From Aquimonas sp041395245 (GTDB taxonomy: Bacteria > Pseudomonadota > Gammaproteobacteria > Xanthomonadales > Xanthomonadaceae): a stretch of DNA of 64,000 bases. The stretch lies in contig JAWLAY010000016.1 of the NCBI GenBank assembly GCA_041395245.1, forward strand, positions 56,653 to 120,652. The letters are read 5' to 3'. Position 1 is the stretch's first letter. The number at the start of each line of letters is the position of its first letter. The position numbers and the translations under genes are program-made. The notes beneath the pieces were generated by a model. The model had not been told where the DNA came from. It saw nothing but the letters and a program-made list of their open reading frames with translations, and did not search any database. This document shows positions 23,232-31,525 of the stretch, piece by piece.

Positions 23232-24143
23232 ATGGCTCGCCGTCATCTCCACGAAGACCACGTCAACCACGAAGCCTGGGCCATCCCGTATGGCGACCTG
23301 CTGACCTTGCTGCTGGCCTTTTTCGTGGTGATGTACTCGGTGTCCTCACTCAACGAGGGCAAGTATCGGGTTGCCTCAAACTCACTGAATGCGGCCTTCG
23401 GTGGGCAAATGCGAAGCGTGCAGCCCGTCAACGTCGGTGATGTTCCCACACAGGCGACGATGGTGGACCCGACGAATTCCGGTATCGGCTTGGCGCTACC
23501 GACCGCCCTGATCGCCACCCGCATCAACAGTCAGTTGCCCGTCGATGCGCGGGCGCGCTGGGCTGAAGACAACGGCATCGACGCCGAAACCGAGGCCGAA
23601 CAGAAACAACTGGCCGAGACGGCGAAACAGATGGAAGACACGCTGTCCAGCTTGATCCTCAACGATCAGGTGTCGGTGTACCGGCAGGATGACTGGATCG
23701 AAGTCGACATCAAGGCCGATGCCCTGTTCGCCTCGGGCTCGGCCATGCCGCGCGATACCGCATTGCCGGTGCTGCAGCAGATTGCCGGGGTACTGCGTGG
23801 CAATCGCCATCTGGTTCGCATCGAAGGCCACACCGACAGCCAGCCGATCCGCACCCTGCAGTACCCGTCGAACTGGGAACTGTCCGCCGCCCGTGCGTCC
23901 AGCGTGGTTCGTCTGTTTACCCAGCAAGGCATCGACCCCGGACTGATGCAGGTCGTCGGCTATGGTGATACCCAACCGATTGCCGACAACGCGACCGCCA
24001 GCGGTCGCACCGCCAATCGTCGCGTCGTGCTGGTCGTTTCAAGCCGCCCGGCCAGCGATATCGAAGCCACTGGCGTGAATCCTGCAGAACCCGAACCAAC
24101 GGCGCCCGCGCCTGTTCCCACCGCTTCCGGAGTGTCACGCTGA
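23232..24143 (+). CDS. motD: Flagellar stator protein MotD (MotB family)
   Basis: This 303-residue protein has one membrane helix containing the essential proton-binding Asp (YGDLLTLLLAFFVVMYSVSS, Asp about residue 22) and an OmpA-like peptidoglycan-binding domain (RIEGHTDSQPIR, NWELSAARASSVVRLF, VVGYGDTQPIA). A proline-rich tail follows. It pairs with MotC 9 bp upstream, and the ParA-like gene starts 2 bp downstream. Confidence 0.94.
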   Translation: MARRHLHEDHVNHEAWAIPYGDLLTLLLAFFVVMYSVSSLNEGKYRVASNSLNAAFGGQMRSVQPVNVGDVPTQATMVDPTNSGIGLALPTALIATRINSQLPVDARARWAEDNGIDAETEAEQKQLAETAKQMEDTLSSLILNDQVSVYRQDDWIEVDIKADALFASGSAMPRDTALPVLQQIAGVLRGNRHLVRIEGHTDSQPIRTLQYPSNWELSAARASSVVRLFTQQGIDPGLMQVVGYGDTQPIADNATASGRTANRRVVLVVSSRPASDIEATGVNPAEPEPTAPAPVPTASGVSR

Positions 24144-24145
24144 CC

Positions 24146-24940
24146 ATGCGCGTCTGGTGCATCGCCAATCAAAAAGGTGGCGTCGGTAAAACGACGACCG
24201 CGATGTCGCTGGCCTCGGCGCTGGCGGCACACGGCTGGCGCACCCTGATGGTCGATCTCGACCCGCATGCGTCGCTGTCGCGCTGGGTAGGTATCAGCGA
24301 AGACCCGGCACCACGTGGCGCGTTCGAGCTGTTCGCCGAACCGGCGCCCGCCCTGCGCGATCTGCTGCAAGACGCCGGGCAAGACAAGCTGCACCTGCTT
24401 CCGGCCCAGCCTGCGCTGGCCACACTGGAGCGCCAGAGCGCCAACCGACCCGGCCTGGGTCGCGCGCTGGTCACGGCGCTGAGCGGCAATCACGAGTTCG
24501 ATTACGCGGTGCTGGATTGTCCGCCTACGCTGGGCGTTCTGATGGTGGCCGCGCTCGCCGCCGCCGATCTGCTGGTGGTGCCCACCCAGACCGAGCCGCT
24601 GGCCCTGCATGGCCTGGCGGCCATGGTGCGCACGGCGGAAATGATCGAGCGCTCGCGTGGCCGACCCCTGCCGATCGCCATCGTGCCCAGCATGTTCGAC
24701 AAGCGCACGCGCGCGGCCGTCGACAGTCTGGCGGAGATGCGCACACGCTTTGGCGAACGGGTCTGGGACGAAGAAATTCCGGTCGACACCCGTTTGCGCG
24801 AAGCCAGCCGACAGAACCTCAGCCCGGATGCGCTCGACGCCAAGGCACGCGGTGCCAGCGCTTACGCCCGCTTGTGCGACTGGGTAGTCCAATACGATCT
24901 GCGCAGCACCGCTGCGCCCGCAACTGCAAAGGCGAGTTGA
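24146..24940 (+). CDS. parC: ParA-family ATPase, chemotaxis ParC type
   Basis: This 264-residue ATPase has a deviant Walker A motif, NQKGGVGKTTTAMSLASAL, plus MVDLDPHASLSRWVG and the Walker B-like DYAVLDCPPTLGVL. ParA homologues encoded next to cheA/motCD (ParC) place chemotaxis arrays at the cell pole and help pass them to daughter cells. Assignment to ParC rests on location and domain type; no ParB is encoded nearby. Confidence 0.85.
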   Translation: MRVWCIANQKGGVGKTTTAMSLASALAAHGWRTLMVDLDPHASLSRWVGISEDPAPRGAFELFAEPAPALRDLLQDAGQDKLHLLPAQPALATLERQSANRPGLGRALVTALSGNHEFDYAVLDCPPTLGVLMVAALAAADLLVVPTQTEPLALHGLAAMVRTAEMIERSRGRPLPIAIVPSMFDKRTRAAVDSLAEMRTRFGERVWDEEIPVDTRLREASRQNLSPDALDAKARGASAYARLCDWVVQYDLRSTAAPATAKAS

Positions 24941-24942
24941 CC

Positions 24943-25632
24943 ATGGCCACACATGCTCTCGACACCTATTTCGACGAACTGCTGAGCCCGGCCACGGCGG
25001 CACCGAGCCCGCCCGCGCCGAGCCGACCCGTCGCCGCCGTTGACGTGCCCGCGGCAGCACCCGCCGTGCCCGCACCGCCCAGCGCACCTGCCGTCTCACC
25101 ACATGGTGCAGACGGCCTGAGTGCGGGTATCCGCAAGCGCGGCGAGGAACTGCGACGCCGGATTGCCGCCCGCCGCAAGGCCGAAGAGGTCGCTGCGGCG
25201 GCCAAGGTGGGCGAAAAGTCGAGTCGCTGGCTACGCTTTCAGCTCAGCGGACAAAGTTACGCAGTCGAACTGCTGAAGGTGCAGGAAGTCCAGCGCGTGC
25301 CCGACATCATGCCGGTGCGCGGTGCGCCCTCGCATATGCTGGGCATCATGAACCTGCGCGGGCAGATCATTTCCGTGGTCGACCTCAGTCAATGTCTCGG
25401 CCTGCCCGGCGACGTGCTGACCGACGCCGCGCGGATCATCGTCATCGAGTCAAAGAATGAAACCATCGGCTTGCGCGTGTCCTCGGTCGCCGAGGTGATC
25501 GCGGTGCGCGAAAGCGCGGTCGAAAACCCGGTCGGCGCGATCCCCGCGCTGCCGCGCGAAGCGCTGATCGGTATTGCCCGTCACGCCGGCGGCATGAGCG
25601 TGCTGCTGGAAGCCACCGCGTTTCTGGCCTGA
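24943..25632 (+). CDS. CheW-domain coupling protein (CheW/ParP-like)
   Basis: This 229-residue protein opens THALDTYFDELLSPAT, then a Pro/Ala linker and an Arg/Lys-rich segment (about 60-90). A CheW domain follows from ~95 (SRWLRFQLSGQSYAVELLKV, RGQIISVVDLSQCLGLPG). A plain CheW has no such N-terminal extension. ParP, which ties ParC to CheA, has an N-terminal tail and a CheW-like (AIF) domain. The gene sits 2 bp after parC and no separate cheW is present in the window, so it may do both jobs. Confidence 0.85.
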   Translation: MATHALDTYFDELLSPATAAPSPPAPSRPVAAVDVPAAAPAVPAPPSAPAVSPHGADGLSAGIRKRGEELRRRIAARRKAEEVAAAAKVGEKSSRWLRFQLSGQSYAVELLKVQEVQRVPDIMPVRGAPSHMLGIMNLRGQIISVVDLSQCLGLPGDVLTDAARIIVIESKNETIGLRVSSVAEVIAVRESAVENPVGAIPALPREALIGIARHAGGMSVLLEATAFLA

Positions 25633-25702
25633 ACGGGTCAAGCCGGCAAACGACCCACGCACCGCGCCAGGGCGCCATCATCCGCCTGCGTGAATGAACA
25701 GC

Positions 25703-25720
25703 CGCGCCGGTGACGGCGCG
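25703..25720 (+). terminator. Possible terminator after CheW-like gene
   Basis: CGCGCCG / CGGCGCG with loop GTGA, about 70 bp past the end of the CheW-like gene. No U-tract follows. It could mark the end of the first motility operon or be a processing hairpin. Confidence 0.35.
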
Positions 25721-25846
25721 CGGGTCAATGCCTGGCCGTTGGTCGCCGAGTTTCTCGCCATCACCCCGCGCCGTCGCCACCGACACCAATCTGCGGCACA
25801 CGGCTTGCCTGTAGGGAACAAACTGCACAACCGATGGGGAATGGGC

Positions 25847-26113
25847 ATGAGCAACCTGCAGCTTTCCGCTGATCTCGGCATCGAAAGCGTCGATGCATTG
25901 AAGCAACAGCTGTTGCCCCTGCTGAAAAAGAAATCCGCCATCCGGCTGGATGGCACGCAGGTATCGCGCTTGCATAGCGGTGCCGTGCAGGTGCTCTGTG
26001 CGTTCTTTGCGCAACGTGCGGCCGCAAAATTGCCCACTGAGCTCAGCGCGTCCGACGAACTGCGCTCAGCGGCACAAGTGATGGGTGTCGACCACCTGAT
26101 TGGACTCAACTAA
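25847..26113 (+). CDS. STAS-domain protein of second chemosensory cluster
   Basis: This 88-residue protein is a lone STAS (anti-sigma-factor-antagonist-like) domain: LQLSADLGIESVDALKQQLL, then AIRLDGTQVSRLHSGAVQVL, where Ser occupies the usual phospho-site region. Such proteins often precede CheY and CheA in type IV pili or alternative chemosensory clusters; the role is unclear. GGGGA lies 6 nt before ATG 25847; another ATG is two codons upstream. Confidence 0.8.
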   Translation: MSNLQLSADLGIESVDALKQQLLPLLKKKSAIRLDGTQVSRLHSGAVQVLCAFFAQRAAAKLPTELSASDELRSAAQVMGVDHLIGLN

Positions 26114-26133
26114 ACAGTGACGGAGAGAGCAAC

Positions 26134-26502
26134 ATGAGCGGTGCACGCATCCTGGCAGTGGACGATTCCGCATCCATGCGGCAGATGGTCGCCTTCGCCC
26201 TGCGTTCCGCAGGCTGGGAAGTTGACGAGGCCGAAGACGGCGTCGTCGCTCTCGAAAAGGCCAAGAAACAGAAATACAACTGCGTGGTTGCGGACGTGAA
26301 CATGCCGAACATGGATGGCATCACGCTGATTCGCCACCTGCGTCAATTGCCTGACTTCAAGTTCACCCCGCTGCTGATGCTCACCACCGAGGCAGGCATG
26401 GACAAGAAGCAGGAAGGCAAGGCGGCGGGTGCAACGGGCTGGATCGTCAAGCCCTTCGACCCTGACCAGCTGATCGCCACCATCCGCAAAGTCATGGGGT
26501 AA
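26134..26502 (+). CDS. cheY: CheY-like response regulator, second cluster
   Basis: This 122-residue receiver domain opens ARILAVDDSASMRQMVAFAL. The acceptor Asp is in CVVADVNMPNMDGI, the conserved Thr in LMLTTEAG and the Lys in WIVKPFD. It lies 6 bp before the second cheA and presumably accepts phosphate from it. Confidence 0.93.
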   Translation: MSGARILAVDDSASMRQMVAFALRSAGWEVDEAEDGVVALEKAKKQKYNCVVADVNMPNMDGITLIRHLRQLPDFKFTPLLMLTTEAGMDKKQEGKAAGATGWIVKPFDPDQLIATIRKVMG

Positions 26503-26508
26503 GCGCTC

Positions 26509-28605
26509 ATGGCCATCGACATGCGTCAGTTCCAAGCCACCTTCTTCGCGGAAAGCCGCGAAGGGCTGGACGCGATGGAATCCGGTCTGCTCAGCCTGGA
26601 AGCCGCAGGCAACGATCTGGATACCGTCAACACGATCTTCCGGGCCGCGCATTCGATCAAGGGTGGCGCGGCCACCTTTGGCTTCAAGGCCATCACCAAC
26701 ACCACCCATCTGCTGGAAACCCTGCTGGATCAGGTTCGCGGCGGCAAACGCAGTGTCGATGCGGAGTTGAGCGACGCCTTATTGGCGTCCGTCGACATCC
26801 TGCGCGAACTGTTGGGCAGCGCGGAAGCGGGCAACCCCGACGACAGCGGACGCAGTGAACCGCTCAACGCGCGCCTGTCGGAATTGCTGACTGGCGCTCC
26901 GGTGGCGGCACCTGCCGTGCAGGCCCACAGTCCGGCCGCGCCGGCACCAAGCCCGGTCGAGGGTGCGTCGGCAACGCATTGGCAAGTCGAGTTCGCACCG
27001 CACGAGAATATGTTCATCACCGGCAACGACCCGCTGCGCATTCTGCGCGAGCTGGCGCGTCTGGGCTCGATGGACGTCAACTGCGACACCTCCAAGCTGC
27101 CCAGCCTGACCGATCTCGATCCTCACACCGCTTACCTGGCGTGGACGCTGGAACTGCCGGTCAGCATCAAACGAGCGCATATCGCCGACGCCTTTTCCTG
27201 GGTCGAAGACGAATGCGATCTGCGCATCGAAGGCGTCGGCCAAGCAGCGCAAGGCACCGTGGCGGCCGCCGCCAGCGCGCCAGTCAATGTCGCGACAGCG
27301 CCGCCTGCCGTCGTGGCGGAACCCGTCGCCGTAACGGCAAGTCCAGCCGCAGCGCCTGCTGCCAGCGCCACCCCCGCGCCCGCTGACGGCAAATCCAATG
27401 TCACACCGATGGCGGCCAGCAAAGCCGCCGAGCCCGCCGACAGTTCGATTCGCGTCAACATTTCCAAAGTCGACGCGCTGATCAACCTGGTCGGCGAGCT
27501 GGTCATCACTCAGGCCATGCTGAAGCAACAGTCGAACGCACTCGACCCGACCCTGCACGAGAAGCTGTTGAACGGGCTGACCCAGCTCGACCGCAACACG
27601 CGCGACCTGCAGGAAGCAGTGATGAGCGTGCGCATGCTGCCGGTGGAGTTCGTGTTTTCGCGCTTCCCGCGCATGGTCCGCGATCTGGCCTCGCGCCTGG
27701 GCAAGCGGGTCAACCTGCGCACCAGCGGCGAAGGCACCGAACTCGACAAGGGCGTCATCGAGCGCATTGTCGATCCCTTGGTGCACCTGGTCCGCAACTC
27801 GGTCGACCACGGTCTGGAAACACCCGACATTCGTGAAGCAACGGGCAAGAATCCGGTCGGCACGGTCACTCTCAACGCGTCGCATCAAGGCGGGCACATC
27901 GTCATCGAGATCATCGACGACGGTCGCGGACTCAATCGCGAGAAGATCCTCGCCAAGGCCGCCGAGCGCGGCCTGCCGGTCAGCGACCAGATGCCGGACG
28001 GCGACGTCTGGAAGCTGATCTTCCATCCCGGCCTGTCGACCGCCGAACAAGTTACCGACGTATCCGGTCGTGGCGTGGGCATGGACGTGGTGAAACAGAA
28101 TATCGCCGCGCTGGGTGGCGACATCGACATCGAAAGCGTGCTCGGGCAAGGCACTCGGGTCACCATCCGGCTACCGCTCACCCTGGCGATCCTGGACGGT
28201 ATGACGGTATCGGTGGGCGATGAGATTTTCGTCCTGCCACTCGGCTACGTCGTCGAATCACTGCAGCCCGGAGCGGGCGACATCAAGCGCGTCACCGGCA
28301 GCAATCGCGTGCTGAAGGTGCGTTCGGAATACGTGCCCATCCACGATATGGGCGAAGTCTTCAACGTCCCGCGCGGCCCCGACACGGTGCGGCTGGGAAC
28401 CGTGGTCGTGGTGGAAAATGGTGGCCGCAAACTGGCGCTGGAAGTCGACGAACTGGTCGGTCAGCAGCAGGTCGTGGTCAAGAGCATCGAGTCCAATTAC
28501 AAACGTATCAACGGCATTGCCGGTGCAACGATTCTTGGCGATGGTCGGGTCGCGCTGATCGTCGACATCGTCAGCATCATTCGCGCGCAGCAAGCCGCTG
28601 CCTGA
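26509..28605 (+). CDS. cheA: Second chemotaxis kinase CheA
   Basis: This 698-residue kinase is complete. It has Hpt with His48 (FRAAHSIKGGAATFGF), a P2 CheY-binding domain (about 145-250; GNDPLRILRELARLG and AFSWVEDECDLRIE), dimerisation from ~310, ATPase (LVRNSVDHGLE, IDDGRGLNRE, SGRGVGMDVV) and a CheW-like end (LEVDELVGQQQVVVKSIE). It differs from the flagellar CheA of this window, which lacks a recognisable P2. A strong terminator follows at 28625-28654. Confidence 0.96.
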   Translation: MAIDMRQFQATFFAESREGLDAMESGLLSLEAAGNDLDTVNTIFRAAHSIKGGAATFGFKAITNTTHLLETLLDQVRGGKRSVDAELSDALLASVDILRELLGSAEAGNPDDSGRSEPLNARLSELLTGAPVAAPAVQAHSPAAPAPSPVEGASATHWQVEFAPHENMFITGNDPLRILRELARLGSMDVNCDTSKLPSLTDLDPHTAYLAWTLELPVSIKRAHIADAFSWVEDECDLRIEGVGQAAQGTVAAAASAPVNVATAPPAVVAEPVAVTASPAAAPAASATPAPADGKSNVTPMAASKAAEPADSSIRVNISKVDALINLVGELVITQAMLKQQSNALDPTLHEKLLNGLTQLDRNTRDLQEAVMSVRMLPVEFVFSRFPRMVRDLASRLGKRVNLRTSGEGTELDKGVIERIVDPLVHLVRNSVDHGLETPDIREATGKNPVGTVTLNASHQGGHIVIEIIDDGRGLNREKILAKAAERGLPVSDQMPDGDVWKLIFHPGLSTAEQVTDVSGRGVGMDVVKQNIAALGGDIDIESVLGQGTRVTIRLPLTLAILDGMTVSVGDEIFVLPLGYVVESLQPGAGDIKRVTGSNRVLKVRSEYVPIHDMGEVFNVPRGPDTVRLGTVVVVENGGRKLALEVDELVGQQQVVVKSIESNYKRINGIAGATILGDGRVALIVDIVSIIRAQQAAA

Positions 28606-28624
28606 TCGACCGAGTTGTTTCCCC

Positions 28625-28654
28625 AAAGGCACGCGGCCCGTTCTGCGTGCCTTT
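28625..28654 (+). terminator. Rho-independent terminator after second cheA
   Basis: AAAGGCACGC / GCGTGCCTTT stem with a 10-base loop, followed by TTCTTTTTT. This is the clearest intrinsic terminator of the motility region; it separates cheA from cheR. Confidence 0.9.
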
Positions 28655-28865
28655 TTCTTTTTTGCGGCGACGAAGCCTCGGCACCTGCTGCGGCACAAAC
28701 ATTGCTGCCAGCAAAACAACGCGAAAGGTCGGCATCGTCCGAGTGGGTCCGCCCAGCGCTTCTGCCTGACAAGCCAGAAGCCTTGGTTACCGCAGCACGG
28801 CCGTATCGCGTCGATCAGGTGCCGTCTTGGTTCACGCAACACGCAACGAGGAAGACCGCAAGCGC

Positions 28866-29726
28866 ATGGCCATTGAGGGCAATTCCGGGCTGAGAGAATT
28901 CGAGTTCGCCGAGCGCGACTTCAAGCGCGTCTGTGCGCTGATTCATCAACGCGCCGGCATCGCTCTGGCGGACAGCAAGCGCGACATGGTCTACAGCCGA
29001 CTGTCGCGTCGCCTGCGTGCACTGGACATGCACGACTTCGGCACCTACCTCGACCATCTGGAACGCGGCAACGACGACGAGGAATGGCAGGCGTTCACCA
29101 ACGCGCTGACCACCAATCTCACCAGTTTCTTTCGCGAAGCCCACCACTTCGACACCTTGAAGGACGACCTGCTGCAACGGCGTGGCCGAAGCGGAAAACT
29201 GATGATCTGGTGTTCGGCCGCATCGACCGGTGAAGAGCCCTACTCCATCGCCATCACCGCCTGCGAAGCCTTCAACACCCTCACGCCGCCCGTCAGCATT
29301 CTGGCAACCGATGTCGACACCAATGTGCTCGCCACCGGCGAGGCAGGCGTCTATCCGATGGAGCGCATCGAGCGTCTGTCGCCCGAGCGCCAGAAACGCT
29401 TTTTTCAGAAGGGCACCGGACCGAACTCCGGCAAGTGCCGGGTCAATCCGGCGCTGCGCGAACTGATCACCTTCAAGCCGCTCAATCTGCTCGACGAACG
29501 CTATCCGATGAAGGGTCCGTTTTCGGCCATCTTCTGTCGCAACGTGATGATTTATTTCGACAAACCGACCCAGTACGCCATCCTCAAGCGTATGCATCCC
29601 CTGCTGGAGCCCGATGCGCACCTGTTTGCCGGCCACTCGGAGAGCTTCTTCCACGCCGCCGATCTGTTCCGCAATCTGGGCCGCACGGTGTACTGCCGAA
29701 CCGATTCGCCAGAGCGTGGCAAATGA
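28866..29726 (+). CDS. cheR: Chemoreceptor methyltransferase CheR
   Basis: This 286-residue, SAM-dependent enzyme methylates Glu residues of chemoreceptors. N-terminal helical domain: RDFKRVCALIHQRAGIAL. Catalytic domain: NLTSFFREAHHF, the SAM-binding WCSAASTGEEPYSIAI, and FCRNVMIYFDKPTQ. I chose the start at ATG 28866 with GAGGAAG about 10 nt upstream; an in-frame GTG start exists at 28827. cheD overlaps its stop by 4 bp. Confidence 0.94.
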   Translation: MAIEGNSGLREFEFAERDFKRVCALIHQRAGIALADSKRDMVYSRLSRRLRALDMHDFGTYLDHLERGNDDEEWQAFTNALTTNLTSFFREAHHFDTLKDDLLQRRGRSGKLMIWCSAASTGEEPYSIAITACEAFNTLTPPVSILATDVDTNVLATGEAGVYPMERIERLSPERQKRFFQKGTGPNSGKCRVNPALRELITFKPLNLLDERYPMKGPFSAIFCRNVMIYFDKPTQYAILKRMHPLLEPDAHLFAGHSESFFHAADLFRNLGRTVYCRTDSPERGK

Positions 29727-30334
29727 ACGCCATCCTCACCCCGACACCGCGCGCCATGAAGGGCCCCTTGCCCTACTACGACACGCAGTTGCAGATGGAC
29801 GCACTGAAGCTGATGCCTGCCGATTACGCGGTCACCGCCAAGGACATCGCGCTGTCGACCATCCTCGGCTCCTGCGTATCCGCGTGCATACGCGACCCGG
29901 TGTTGCGAATCGGCGGCATGAACCACTTCATGCTGCCCGACTCGGGTGACGCCGACGACGTCAGCGCGCGCTACGGCGGCTATGCGATGGAGTTGCTGAT
30001 CAACGAGCTGATCAAGGCGGGCGCGCGGCGCGAACGCTTCGAAGCCAAGCTGTTCGGTGGCGGAAACGTGCTGAAAGGCTTTACCTCGAACCCCGTCGGC
30101 ACGCGCAACGCCGAGTTCGCCACCGAGTACCTGCGCGCCGAACGCATCAACGTACTGGCGCAGGATCTGGGCGGCATCCATCCCCGCAAGATCTGGTACA
30201 TGCCCGCCAGCGGAAAAGTGCTGGTGCGGCGCTTGCCGCATGCGCACGACACCAACGTGGCGACCGAAGAAATCGCCTATCGCACCCGCATCACTCAACA
30301 GCCCGTCGCAGGCGGGGTGGAGCTGTTCACCTAA
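29723..30334 (+). CDS. cheD: Chemoreceptor glutamine deamidase CheD
   Basis: This 203-residue enzyme converts receptor Gln to Glu. The catalytic Cys51 is in TILGSCVSACIRD, the His68 region is GGMNHFMLPD and the Thr is just before GSC. The N terminus is ~20 residues longer than minimal CheD. The start (ATGA) overlaps cheR and the stop overlaps cheB by 1 bp, giving a tightly coupled cheR-cheD-cheB unit. Confidence 0.94.
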   Translation: MNAILTPTPRAMKGPLPYYDTQLQMDALKLMPADYAVTAKDIALSTILGSCVSACIRDPVLRIGGMNHFMLPDSGDADDVSARYGGYAMELLINELIKAGARRERFEAKLFGGGNVLKGFTSNPVGTRNAEFATEYLRAERINVLAQDLGGIHPRKIWYMPASGKVLVRRLPHAHDTNVATEEIAYRTRITQQPVAGGVELFT

Positions 30335-31395
30335 TGGCCATCAAAGTTCTCATCGTCGACGACTCCGCACTCGTGCGTCAGGTGCTGACCAGCGTGCTCA
30401 GCCAGGACCCTGCGCTGCAGGTGGTGGGCGCCGCGCCCGATCCCTTCGTCGCCCGCGACATGATCAAGGCGCTCAATCCCGACGTGCTGACGCTGGATGT
30501 CGAAATGCCGCGCATGGACGGGTTGACCTTCCTGGAAAACCTCATGCGCCTGCGACCGATGCCGGTCGTGATGGTGTCCTCGCTCACCGAAGCCGGTGCA
30601 GAAGTCACGCTGGACGCGCTGTCGCTGGGCGCCATTGACTTCGTCACCAAGCCCAAGCTGCAAGTCGCCAAAGGGCTGGAGGACTACGCCACCGAGCTGG
30701 CCGCCAAGGTCAAAGCGGCAGCGCGTGCGCACCCACGACCACGGCCCGCCACGCCCGCCCAAGCCGCAAGCATCGCCAAGCCGCGTGGCGCGGCCGCCTT
30801 CCGCACCACAGATCGGCTGATCGCCATCGGTGCCTCGGCAGGCGGCACCGAAGCCATTCGCGTGGTGCTGGAAATGATGCCGCCGGATGCACCCGGCATC
30901 GTCATCACCCAGCACATCCCCGCCGAATTCAGTCGCGCCTTTGCGCAGCGCATGAACCGCTGCTCGCCGATGGCCGTCTGCGAGGCGGAAGACGGCCAGC
31001 AGATCGTTACCGGCCATGCCTTCATCGCACCCGGTGGACGTCATCTGCGCGTCGAGCGCAGCGGCGCACGCTGGATCTGTCGCCTGGGCGACGACGCGCC
31101 GGTCAGTCGACACAAACCCAGCGTCGACGTGCTGTTCCGCTCGGTGGCGGAAGCGGCGGGTCGCAATGCGGTGGCCGCCATGCTCACCGGCATGGGCGAC
31201 GATGGCGCGAAAGGCATGCTGGAACTGCATCAGACCGGCTGCCCGACGATTGCGCAGGATGAAGCCACCTGCGTCGTGTGGGGCATGCCTGGCGCCGCCG
31301 TGAAGATCGGTGCGGTGGACGAAATCCTGCCGCTGAACAAGATCGCCGGTCGCCTGTTGGAGCTGGCCAGCAACGAACCACCGTCAGCGCGTTGA
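30334..31395 (+). CDS. cheB: Chemotaxis methylesterase/response regulator CheB
   Basis: This 353-residue protein has a receiver domain (KVLIVDDSALVRQVLTSVLS, acceptor Asp55 in LTLDVEMPRMDG) and a methylesterase domain. The catalytic Ser is in IGASAGGTEAI, His in TQHIPAEFS and Asp in MGDDGAKGM. Opposes CheR on the receptor and is activated by CheA. Confidence 0.96.
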   Translation: MAIKVLIVDDSALVRQVLTSVLSQDPALQVVGAAPDPFVARDMIKALNPDVLTLDVEMPRMDGLTFLENLMRLRPMPVVMVSSLTEAGAEVTLDALSLGAIDFVTKPKLQVAKGLEDYATELAAKVKAAARAHPRPRPATPAQAASIAKPRGAAAFRTTDRLIAIGASAGGTEAIRVVLEMMPPDAPGIVITQHIPAEFSRAFAQRMNRCSPMAVCEAEDGQQIVTGHAFIAPGGRHLRVERSGARWICRLGDDAPVSRHKPSVDVLFRSVAEAAGRNAVAAMLTGMGDDGAKGMLELHQTGCPTIAQDEATCVVWGMPGAAVKIGAVDEILPLNKIAGRLLELASNEPPSAR

Positions 31396-31471
31396 CGTCA
31401 ATAACTTGGCAAACACGTTGGCCCGAAATCTGCATTGACCTGTCACATCGGCCATTTGAAGCGCCTGGGCC

Positions 31472-31498
31472 TCAAGCCCATCGCACCCAAGCCGATAA
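31472..31498 (+). promoter_or_regulatory. Sigma-28 (FliA) promoter of chemoreceptor gene
   Basis: TCAAGCCC-N11-GCCGATAA: the -10 element is a perfect match to the FliA consensus GCCGATAA, and the -35 matches TxAAG of TAAAGTTT at the exact 11 bp spacing. A start about 7 bp downstream puts AAGGAAG (31511-31517) in a short leader before ATG 31526. Confidence 0.8.
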
Positions 31499-31525
31499 GT
31501 GATTGTCACCAAGGAAGTGTCCGCC

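Noticed and set aside
31400..31470. Sigma-54 site upstream of the chemoreceptor (TTGGCAAACACGTTGGCC)
   Set aside because: The GG and GC elements are not 10 bp apart; the sigma-28 site just downstream is a far better match.
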